NCBI GenBank assembly: GCA_902553555.1
Contig: CACDLE010000006.1
Span: 1-46,902, forward strand
From: an uncultured Pelagibacteraceae bacterium
Lineage (GTDB): Bacteria; Pseudomonadota; Alphaproteobacteria; Pelagibacterales; Pelagibacteraceae
DNA length: 46,902 bases
Reading direction: 5' to 3'
In this document: piece after piece, positions 26,870 through 34,203 of the stretch
How positions within the stretch are numbered: the stretch's first letter is position 1
Layout: every line of letters starts with the position of its first letter
Notes under the pieces: model-generated
The model's input: the letters and a program-made list of their open reading frames with translations, nothing else
Databases searched by the model: none
Told to the model about the DNA's origin: nothing
Translations under genes and position numbers: made by a program

Positions 26870-28587
26870 CTGGTTTGAAAATTTGGACCAAACAATAATT
26901 TATCATTTATTTTTATTCTTAGTTTTTCGTCCGTCTCTTTTAAACTTAATACATATTCCCAGTGATACCTAGCTTGTAAATTCTGATTAAGCATCCAAAG
27001 AGAATCTGCGTAATGATCATTTACAATAGGATCGGAAGGCATCAATTTTACAGCTAACTGTAGATATTTTTTGGCCTCAGTAAATTTTTTTAGCTTATAT
27101 AATGCCCACCCTAATGAATCTGTTATATAGCCGTCATTTGGTTTTAGTTCATTAGCTTTTTTTAACATTTTAAGAGATTTTTCAATATTGATACCTTTTT
27201 CTATCCATGAGTAAGCGAGATAATTTATAACGTAAGCTTGATCTGGGCTAACTTTTAAAGATTGTAAAAAATCTTTTTCCGCGATCTTCCAATTACCTAA
27301 TCTTTCATTGGCAATTCCTCTGCCATCTGTGGCCTTTGGATATAATTGATGTCTTTTATCAATGCTATTTAATACTTCTGTGTAAAATTTTATAGAGTCT
27401 TTGAATTCCTCATTATTTTTTAAAAAATTTGCATAATCGTAAATTTGATAAACGTTTGGATTACTTAATTTTTTGAAAGAGTGGCTCATGATATTAATTC
27501 CCTTTTTCAACTTATTTTTTTTATTTATTAGGATTATTGCTGTTTGTTTTGATGCATGCCAATCGTAAATTTCCCCGTAGTCTTTAATTTTTTTATACGA
27601 CAGCAATGCTTTTTCTATTTTATCATCCATATAAAAATTTTCGGCTAAAAGAATTTCAAAAGAAGGAAAATTAGGATTTAAATATTTTGCAAAACTTAAA
27701 TAATAGTTTGATAAATCATAAAGTGATTGAGTTGAAAAAGCATTAGCTATTAAATAAAATAATTCTGCATAAATATCTTTGATGTTTTTACAATCAAACT
27801 GATTTGTAACAATATTTTTTCTTTTGTTGTGTATATCTAACTTTGTTTGATTTAGTAAAAGATTTCTGGGAGATTGATTTAATGATTTTTCCAAAACAAT
27901 CTTAGCTTTATTTAAATTTTTATTTTTATATAAATAATTTATATAAAAATAATTATATCTAGAAAAATCTACGTTTGTTTCATTTATAAGCTTGTTATAA
28001 ATAAAATCAGTATTTTCTTTTCCATAATAACAATTTAAAAAAGCAAGTTGAATTTTTTTTATATTCTTAAATCTCTCATCTATATTACTAAAAGAAGTTT
28101 TAGAGTCTTCGAAGTTAGCGAGTTCAACTTTTGACCAGAAATAAAGTGTTTCTGCTATTAATTTTTCTAATGGAGATTTTTTGTGGTCATATAATAATTT
28201 AGAAAAATAGTTGTTTGCATCATCATATTTTGCATTTTTAAAATGATGAATTGCAATAATTAAATCACTTTCAAAAGAATTAATATTATTTTTTTCTAAT
28301 CTTTTTGCAAATTTTAAGGCTTCATTTAATTTTGAATTATTTATTAAAGATTTCATATAAATATTGGCAAATTTTGAATGCTCTAGTTCAAAACCTTCTA
28401 ATTTTTTTAAAAAATTTAGTGAAACGTCGTAATTATTATTATTTGATGAAACTATGCCTGAAAAATAATTGGAAATTAATTTTTTTTCATTAATTTTTGC
28501 AAAACTGTCTGTGGTAAAGTAATTTATAATTATTAACAAATATAAGGTTTGAATAAAAGTTTTTTTAATACTATAAAATGAATTCAT
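26866..28587 (-). CDS. Secreted or membrane-attached TPR-repeat protein
   Basis: A 573-residue protein with an N-terminal hydrophobic signal or anchor (residues about 10-31) followed by helical repeats. Tetratricopeptide units are clearest in the C-terminal third (ATDGRGIANERLGNWKIAEK, QAYVINYLAYSWIEKG, DGYITDSLGWALYKLKKFTE, DPIVNDHYADSLWML). Likely a periplasmic scaffold for protein complexes; no specific partner can be named. The ispE neighbour downstream is typical. Its ATG is only 3 bases from the divergent UDG start, so its promoter must lie within that gene. Confidence 0.8.
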   Translation of the reverse strand: MNSFYSIKKTFIQTLYLLIIINYFTTDSFAKINEKKLISNYFSGIVSSNNNNYDVSLNFLKKLEGFELEHSKFANIYMKSLINNSKLNEALKFAKRLEKNNINSFESDLIIAIHHFKNAKYDDANNYFSKLLYDHKKSPLEKLIAETLYFWSKVELANFEDSKTSFSNIDERFKNIKKIQLAFLNCYYGKENTDFIYNKLINETNVDFSRYNYFYINYLYKNKNLNKAKIVLEKSLNQSPRNLLLNQTKLDIHNKRKNIVTNQFDCKNIKDIYAELFYLIANAFSTQSLYDLSNYYLSFAKYLNPNFPSFEILLAENFYMDDKIEKALLSYKKIKDYGEIYDWHASKQTAIILINKKNKLKKGINIMSHSFKKLSNPNVYQIYDYANFLKNNEEFKDSIKFYTEVLNSIDKRHQLYPKATDGRGIANERLGNWKIAEKDFLQSLKVSPDQAYVINYLAYSWIEKGINIEKSLKMLKKANELKPNDGYITDSLGWALYKLKKFTEAKKYLQLAVKLMPSDPIVNDHYADSLWMLNQNLQARYHWEYVLSLKETDEKLRIKINDKLLFGPNFQTR

Positions 28588-28590
28588 ATT

Positions 28591-29307
28591 ATGTCAAAAA
28601 AAATTAATACAAAATTATCAAAATTAATCAAATATTATAATCTAATAAATTATAACCTAGTTTTTAATAATAAAGAAATAATCAGATACAAAAAAAAAGA
28701 GCTTGCTTCTGAAAGCACAATAGAAAAAAGTCTTAATAATTTATCCCAAGAAATATCTGAAATTAGGGGTTGTAAATTGAAAGATAACGCTAGTAAGCAA
28801 GTTTTTTCTGATGGCAATTCAAAATCAAAAATCATGATAATTGGAGAGGGTCCAGGAGCTAATGAGGATAAAGAGGGATTGCCGTTTGTCGGTAGAGCAG
28901 GACAACTTCTTGATAAGATGTTAGATGCTATTAATTTAAACCGTAGTAACGTATATATTACAAATGTTGTAAATTATCGACCGCCAGAGAATAGAAAGCC
29001 AACTGATGTGGAGGTAAAAAGATATCTTCCTTTTTTAAAAAAACATATTTCAATCATTCGCCCAAAAATAATTCTACTTTTAGGAAGTACGGCAATGAAT
29101 GCTATTCTGGAAAATTCAGATGTAATTTCAAAAATGAGAGGCAAATGGCATGAAGTAATAATTGAAAAATCTAAAATATTTACGATCGTTTCCTTTCATC
29201 CAGCCTATCTTCTAAGGCAGCCAGATCAAAAGAAATTTTCTTGGGAAGATTTAAAAAAGATTAGAGATAAAATAAAAAATTTAAATATAAAAATTGAAAA
29301 AAATTAA
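28591..29307 (+). CDS. Uracil-DNA glycosylase superfamily protein (family 4-like) without a full cysteine set
   Basis: Predicted to excise uracil from DNA. The family-4 active-site motif appears as [20 protein letters not shown], with [15 protein letters not shown] and the second catalytic motif [12 protein letters not shown]. Classical family-4 enzymes bind a 4Fe-4S cluster with four cysteines; this 238-residue protein contains only one Cys (RGCKLKD), and the usual VVKCRPP position is Tyr. The cluster is therefore probably absent. An extended N-terminal region of about 60 residues precedes the core. It overlaps the start of rnhB by 14 bases. Confidence 0.85.
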   Translation: MSKKINTKLSKLIKYYNLINYNLVFNNKEIIRYKKKELASESTIEKSLNNLSQEISEIRGCKLKDNASKQVFSDGNSKSKIMIIGEGPGANEDKEGLPFVGRAGQLLDKMLDAINLNRSNVYITNVVNYRPPENRKPTDVEVKRYLPFLKKHISIIRPKIILLLGSTAMNAILENSDVISKMRGKWHEVIIEKSKIFTIVSFHPAYLLRQPDQKKFSWEDLKKIRDKIKNLNIKIEKN

Positions 29308-29867
29308 TTTGATAGCTGGTGTAGATGAAGTGGGCAGAGGTTGTCTTGCAGGACCAGTAGTTTCAGCTGCAGTTATAATTAAAAAAAGGCGCAAGACTGA
29401 GCGATGTAAAAGATTCAAAAAAATTGTCTTTTTTAAAGAGAAAAGAACTATCTAAAGAAATCAAAATCAAATCATATTTTTCAATAGGTATTTCCTCAGT
29501 AAAAGAAATTGAAAAATTAAATATTCTTCAGGCCTCGTTGTTATCAATGAAAAGAGCTATCTTTAACTTACCATTAATACCAGACTTAGTGCTAGTGGAC
29601 GGTAATTTTTCACCTAATATTGGTCACAAATGTAAATCTATCATAAAAGGAGATGAAAAAATAAAATGTATCAGTGCAGCTTCGATAATTGCTAAAGTTT
29701 ATAGGGATGAATTAATGATTAAGCTTTCAAAAAAATTTAAAAACTATCTTTGGAATAAAAATTTTGGATACGGTACTAAAGAACATTTAGATGGATTAAA
29801 AAAACATGGGGCATCAACAATACATAGAAAAAATTTTAATCCTATATACAAGATGTTGTTAAAATAA
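29294..29867 (+). pseudogene. rnhB: Ribonuclease HII, reading frame broken by one extra A
   Basis: The gene begins at a TTG at 29294 ([20 protein letters not shown], with the catalytic Asp-Glu) and runs in frame to an A7 tract at 29381-29387. There the frame is lost: as written it stops at 29453-29455. Removing one A restores [14 protein letters not shown], which continues through LVDGNFSPN, CISAASIIAKVYRDELM and the GYGTKEHLDGLKKHG motif to the stop at 29867, giving about 190 residues, a normal RNase HII. RNase HII starts removal of ribonucleotides from DNA. The lesion may be a sequencing indel in the homopolymer, a real mutation, or a site rescued by slippage. The start overlaps the UDG gene by 14 bases. 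Confidence 0.88.
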
Positions 29868-29918
29868 TTTTTTAGACAACTAAACCAACCTTTTTTCACG
29901 TAAAATAGTTTGACCAAA

Positions 29919-29939
29919 GATTCAATTTAAGGTTGAATC
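29919..29939. promoter_or_regulatory. Inverted repeat carrying two GANTC methylation sites ahead of ccrM
   Basis: GATTCAA (29919-29925) and TTGAATC (29933-29939) form perfect 7-base arms around a 7-base spacer, ending 5 bases before the ccrM ATG. Each arm contains a GANTC site, the recognition sequence of CcrM itself. In Caulobacter, GANTC sites in the ccrM leader are known to take part in its control, so methylation-dependent autoregulation is a reasonable inference. Confidence 0.5.
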
Positions 29940-29944
29940 CTTAG

Positions 29945-31018
29945 ATGCATAATTTTTCTAATAAAATAATAAATGGAGATTGTTTAAAAGAATTAAAAAA
30001 AATTCCGAGTAAATCCTTTGACTTGGTTTTTGCTGACCCTCCATACAATATGCAGATTGGTAAAAAATTAACAAGGCCTGATTCAAGCAAAGTCAACGGA
30101 GTAAATGATAAATGGGATCATTTTAATAGTTTTTCTCATTATGACATTTTCAGCAAAACTTGGCTTAGTGAATGTAGAAGAATTTTAAAAGACAATGGCA
30201 GCATTTGGGTAATTGGATCTTATCATAATATTTTTCGTCTCGGATATCATTTACAGAATTTAAATTTTTGGTTGCTCAATGACGTAATATGGAAGAAGAA
30301 TAATCCTATGCCTAATTTTAGAGGAACTAGATTCACAAATGCCCATGAAACATTAATTTGGGCCTCTAAAAATAAAAAATCAAAATATACCTTCAATTAC
30401 CAGTCTCTAAAATGCTTGAACGACGATTTACAAATGCGGTCTGATTGGATACTGCCAATTTGTAGTGGAAAAGAGAGACTAAAAAAAAATGGAAAAAAAT
30501 TACACTCAACACAAAAACCAGAATCTTTATTGCATAGAATTATTTTAGCAACTACCAATAAAGGCGACAAAATATTTGATCCTTTTTTAGGAACGGGGAC
30601 TACTGCAGTAGTTTCAAAAAAATTAGGAAGAACTTATTTTGGAATAGAAAAAGATAAAAAGTATTTTCAGGCAGCCCTAGAAAGGGTTAATAAGGCAAAA
30701 AAAATTGAAGATGATTTTCTTGATACAATTGAAAACAATAAATCAAAACCTAGAGTACCTTTTGGTTCATTAGTTGAATTAGGCATAATTCAACCTGGAA
30801 CAACTTTATTCGATCCAAAGAAAAAAATTAATGCTAAAATTATGGTTGACGGTAGCATCAAATACAAGGAGACTGAGGGATCGATTCATAAAATTGCAGC
30901 TAAAATTATGGGTGCTGAAAGCTATAACGGTTGGACGTATTGGCATTATAATATGAATGGGACACCAGTATTAATAGATAATCTTAGACAAAAATTTATA
31001 TTAGATAAAAAGTTTTAG
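29945..31018 (+). CDS. ccrM: Cell-cycle DNA adenine-N6 methyltransferase CcrM (GANTC)
   Basis: Beta-class adenine methyltransferase of 357 residues. The catalytic DPPYN lies at 31-35, and the SAM-binding DPFLGTGTTAVVSKKLGR comes later, the order expected for the beta class. A C-terminal domain of about 80 residues (RVPFGSLVELGIIQPGTTL, NGWTYWHYNMNGTP) is the CcrM-type DNA-binding extension. It is a solitary methyltransferase with no restriction partner nearby. Position after rnhB and near mutY is typical of alphaproteobacteria. Stop overlaps the convergent monooxygenase by 4 bases. Confidence 0.94.
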   Translation: MHNFSNKIINGDCLKELKKIPSKSFDLVFADPPYNMQIGKKLTRPDSSKVNGVNDKWDHFNSFSHYDIFSKTWLSECRRILKDNGSIWVIGSYHNIFRLGYHLQNLNFWLLNDVIWKKNNPMPNFRGTRFTNAHETLIWASKNKKSKYTFNYQSLKCLNDDLQMRSDWILPICSGKERLKKNGKKLHSTQKPESLLHRIILATTNKGDKIFDPFLGTGTTAVVSKKLGRTYFGIEKDKKYFQAALERVNKAKKIEDDFLDTIENNKSKPRVPFGSLVELGIIQPGTTLFDPKKKINAKIMVDGSIKYKETEGSIHKIAAKIMGAESYNGWTYWHYNMNGTPVLIDNLRQKFILDKKF

Positions 31019-32148
31019 TTTTTATAAACTACACCCAAATAAGCGTTAATAAAATTTTTCCTCTTCAAAAATATCTTCATCAAAAAGTTTCTAATAGATT
31101 GCATTATATAACTTGAAAAATGAAAAATGAAAAAGTTAAAATTTGACCTTTTTTTTACCAATGTTGCTTTTTTATATCTCGCTTGGAAATAAATTTTTTG
31201 AATATCTGAATTTTTATTTTTTATTAAATCAAACAGTTCATTAGCACTTTCTACAGATTGTCCAGCACCTTGAGCCATAGTCGGTAGAAATCCACTAAAT
31301 GCATCACCTATATAAAATACTTTATTGTTAGTAGATGGCAACATGTTTGGAGTTGAGTATAATGGCCAAGAAGTAAGATCATCTTTGAAAATATTTTTTA
31401 ATCCCATATTTTGAGATAGAACTTTTTTTTCAAGTAAATTTTTAATATTTTCTGGATCGTATTTTTTATTTCTTAAAATACAAACCATATTTATCTCATT
31501 TTTTTTATTAATTGGATAAAGAACTAAGTGGCAATTTCCCCCTAACATCAAACTAATATTTTGACTATTAATATTTAAATCGTCGTTAAACTTTAAGAGT
31601 GATCTTATTGCAATAGCATTCCGAAATTTAGGATTACTTTTTTTCTTTTCAAAAAAAGATCTTGTGTTTGAAAAAATTCCATCTGCACCGACCACATAAT
31701 CAACTAAATCATTTGTATTGTCATCAAATTTGATTAGGATTTTCTCTTTAATCTCAGATACCTCTTTAATTCTTTTTCCAAATCTTAAATGTTGAGCGTA
31801 AACATTGTCTTTCAAAAATTCTATCAAAGTTGATCTTTGTAAAGTTGTATATTTTTCATTACCTGTGTTGAACTGGGTCAAATCCAAATCACATATTTGT
31901 TTATTTTTTAAATTGTAAAAATCTATCTTATAAGGATTAAAAATATTATCGTCGTTTATTTTTTTAAAATTAATTTTGTTTAAAATTTTAATAATGTTTG
32001 GAGATAATTGAATTCCATAACCTTGATCGAGTGGTAAGCTTTCTGCTTTTTCATAAAGCATAAACTCATGATCTGAGAATTTTTTAATAAGATTTGCCAA
32101 CGTTAAGCCAGCTATCCCGGCACCAATTATAGCTAATTTTTTTTTCAT
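31015..32148 (-). CDS. FAD-dependent monooxygenase
   Basis: Class A flavoprotein hydroxylase of 377 residues. The N-terminal Rossmann motif GAGIAGLTLANL, the mid-protein VVGADGIFSNTR (DG motif) and the second FAD motif FYIGDAFSGFLPTMAQGAGQ are present. It resembles the UbiH/salicylate-hydroxylase-type group, but the substrate cannot be assigned; a ubiquinone hydroxylase role is possible yet unproven. It starts inside the mutY stop (4-base overlap), so it is probably co-expressed with mutY. Confidence 0.8.
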   Translation of the reverse strand: MKKKLAIIGAGIAGLTLANLIKKFSDHEFMLYEKAESLPLDQGYGIQLSPNIIKILNKINFKKINDDNIFNPYKIDFYNLKNKQICDLDLTQFNTGNEKYTTLQRSTLIEFLKDNVYAQHLRFGKRIKEVSEIKEKILIKFDDNTNDLVDYVVGADGIFSNTRSFFEKKKSNPKFRNAIAIRSLLKFNDDLNINSQNISLMLGGNCHLVLYPINKKNEINMVCILRNKKYDPENIKNLLEKKVLSQNMGLKNIFKDDLTSWPLYSTPNMLPSTNNKVFYIGDAFSGFLPTMAQGAGQSVESANELFDLIKNKNSDIQKIYFQARYKKATLVKKRSNFNFFIFHFSSYIMQSIRNFLMKIFLKRKNFINAYLGVVYKN

Positions 32149-33149
32149 TGGAATAAAGTAGAAACTTGCCTAAAAATTTTTTTTGTAAATGAGGGAATAA
32201 ACTCATTATTATTTTTAATAGAATACCAATTATAATCAACTGGTATTCTTTTTGAAAACTGGTAATACAAATTGATATTTAATTTTTTATTTGAAATAGA
32301 ATTTCGATATTTTTTAAGCAATTTCCATTTTTTAAAAGATCTTTTAGATTCTAATTTTTTTTCTATTTGAGGCAAATTAAATTTATTTAAAAAGCCAACT
32401 TTATTTTTTTTTGTTAAAGCTATCTTTCCATTTTTATTTAGGTAACAAAAAACATTTAATTCTTCATTAATTAAATTTTTTTTTGTTAGAATTAATTTTT
32501 TTTCACTTTTTTCAAATTTACAGTTTTTTTTAATCGGACATATGCTGCAACAAGGTTCTTTGGGTTTACAAATTAAGGCTCCGAATTCCATTAGCGCCTC
32601 TACAACATCGGAGTTACGATTTGTATTTAGTAGATTTTTTTTATTTGTATTTATAAATTTTTGAAAATCAATTTCATTTTCGGATTTGTTTAAAATCCTC
32701 GTAAATAATCTTTTAACATTGCCATCAATAGCAATTGTAGCTTTATTATGTATTAAAGCTGCTAATACATTTGCTGTATACTCACCCACGCCAGGTAAAG
32801 TTTTAATCTCATTAATATCTTTAGGAAGTTTTGAGTTGTATTTGTTAATTAAAATTTTTGAAGTGATTAACAAATTTCTAGCTCTTCTGTAATAACCTAG
32901 ACCCTCCCAAAGTTTTAAAACCTTTTTTTCACTAGAATTTGATAGGCTATTTAAATTTTTAAAGGTTCTTGTAAATTTAACAAAATAAGGGATAACTGTT
33001 TTAACTTGTGTTTGCTGGAGCATAAATTCGCTTAAAATACGATAATAGAGCCGATTAGGTGAGTTTTTACCAACACGCCATGGTAATATGCGCTTTTTAT
33101 TATCATACCAAGCTAGAATATATTTTGTTAAATTAAATTTTAAATGCAT
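32145..33149 (-). CDS. mutY: A/G-specific adenine glycosylase
   Basis: Removes adenine mispaired with 8-oxoguanine. The catalytic Glu in SEFMLQQTQVKT, the helix-hairpin-helix LPGVGEYTANVL with the catalytic Asp in AIDGNVKR, and the 4Fe-4S ligand set C-x6-C-x2-C-x5-C (CKPKEPC through KNC) are visible; the C-terminal NUDIX-like 8-oxoG domain follows but is divergent. The frame opens further upstream to 33185, but that would run into the divergent DUF721 gene; the ATG at 33149 gives the normal short N-terminus before LAWYD and ILPWR. That ATG is one half of the palindrome ATGCAT whose other half starts the DUF721 gene. Confidence 0.94.
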   Translation of the reverse strand: MHLKFNLTKYILAWYDNKKRILPWRVGKNSPNRLYYRILSEFMLQQTQVKTVIPYFVKFTRTFKNLNSLSNSSEKKVLKLWEGLGYYRRARNLLITSKILINKYNSKLPKDINEIKTLPGVGEYTANVLAALIHNKATIAIDGNVKRLFTRILNKSENEIDFQKFINTNKKNLLNTNRNSDVVEALMEFGALICKPKEPCCSICPIKKNCKFEKSEKKLILTKKNLINEELNVFCYLNKNGKIALTKKNKVGFLNKFNLPQIEKKLESKRSFKKWKLLKKYRNSISNKKLNINLYYQFSKRIPVDYNWYSIKNNNEFIPSFTKKIFRQVSTLFQ

Positions 33150-33626
33150 AAAAAGAATAATAATAAAACTAAAAGTTTCATACAAGGTTTAAGACCGTTT
33201 TCAAGTATTATACCTTCAAAAATTAAAAAAAATCTTAAAAAAAATGGTTACAACTTTGCAAGCATTGTTGATAATTGGACAAAAATAGTTGGAAAAGATA
33301 TTTCAGATAAATGCTTTCCTATAAACATAAAAATAAATAAATTATCTAATAAACCAAATTTAGTGATTAACGTGTTGCATGGAAAAGAAGTTGCTATAGA
33401 GTATAATAAAAATTCTATAATAGATAAAATAAATACTTTTTTCGGATATAATTATATTGAAAATGTTGAATTAAAACTACTTCATACTAGAAGAGAAAAA
33501 AACTCAAATAACCAGTCTCAATTTGATTTCAAGATATTTGATAAAGACTTGGAGCAAATAAAAGATTTAAAATTAAAGAGAAAACTTAATGAATTAATCA
33601 AAGCTTATAATGAAAAAAATAATTAG
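33144..33626 (+). CDS. DUF721 (DciA-like) protein
   Basis: A 160-residue protein whose central part matches DUF721: ASIVDNWTKIVGKDISDKCFP (Trp and VG core), hydrophobic strand LVINVLHGKEVAIEYNKN, and INTFFGYNYIENVELKLL. DUF721 proteins include DciA, the replicative helicase operator in bacteria lacking DnaC; that role is an inference here. Gene order DUF721-dsbA-smc is common in alphaproteobacteria. Its ATG overlaps the mutY ATG on the other strand. It overlaps the next gene by 17 bases. Confidence 0.78.
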   Translation: MHKKNNNKTKSFIQGLRPFSSIIPSKIKKNLKKNGYNFASIVDNWTKIVGKDISDKCFPINIKINKLSNKPNLVINVLHGKEVAIEYNKNSIIDKINTFFGYNYIENVELKLLHTRREKNSNNQSQFDFKIFDKDLEQIKDLKLKRKLNELIKAYNEKNN

Positions 33627-34200
33627 CCAACTAATATTAATATATTTATTTATAATACCAATTTCTCTAATTTCTGCAGAAACTGTTTTAAAAATAGGGA
33701 AAAGTGATGCAAAAGTAACTATAAAAGTTTTTTCTTCATTAACTTGTCCTCATTGTGCTAAATTTCATGAAAATATCTTTTCTCGTTTAAAGAGCGAATA
33801 TATTGATGCAGGTAAAGTAACTTTTGAACACCATTCATTTCCTTTAGATTTAGCCGCGCTAAATGCTGAAAAACTTATTCGTTGTTCTTCTAGCGTAGAA
33901 AAAAACTTTGATTTGTTAGCAAAATTATATGAGAAACAAAAAGATTGGGCGATCGGATCTGATATAAATGTAATCAATAAGTTATTAATAAAAATAGGGT
34001 TAGAGAATAATTTTGAAGAAAGTGCAATGAATAAATGTATAACAGATGACAAGATTCAAGAGATAATTCTTAATGAACGAATCGATGCTCAAAAAAAATA
34101 TAAAATTTCCTCAACCCCTACTATATATATCAATGATAAAAAGTATGAAGGTGGGCCAAAATACAAATCTTTAAAAAAGCAAATAGATAAACTACTATAA
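33610..34200 (+). CDS. DsbA-family thioredoxin-fold protein
   Basis: Exported thiol oxidoreductase of 196 residues. An N-terminal signal peptide (about residues 1-23, ending ISAET) leads into the thioredoxin fold with active site Cys46-Pro-His-Cys49 (SLTCPHCAKF), and the cis-Pro loop ISSTPTIYI near the end. It likely forms or isomerises disulfides in the periplasm. It begins within the DUF721 gene and is followed after 3 bases by smc. Confidence 0.88.
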   Translation: MKKIISQLILIYLFIIPISLISAETVLKIGKSDAKVTIKVFSSLTCPHCAKFHENIFSRLKSEYIDAGKVTFEHHSFPLDLAALNAEKLIRCSSSVEKNFDLLAKLYEKQKDWAIGSDINVINKLLIKIGLENNFEESAMNKCITDDKIQEIILNERIDAQKKYKISSTPTIYINDKKYEGGPKYKSLKKQIDKLL

Positions 34201-34203
34201 GAC

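Noticed and set aside
29381-29388. Programmed -1 frameshift signal (A AAA AAG type) in rnhB
   Set aside because: The tract contains a dnaX-like slippery heptamer, but restoring the RNase HII frame requires skipping one base (+1), the wrong direction for that signal.
29868-29918. Terminator after rnhB
   Set aside because: There are T-runs but no preceding stable stem, so no intrinsic terminator is supported.
33150-33185. Upstream start for mutY
   Set aside because: It would add 12 hydrophobic residues and overlap the DUF721 gene further; the ATG at 33149 leaves the expected short N-terminus.
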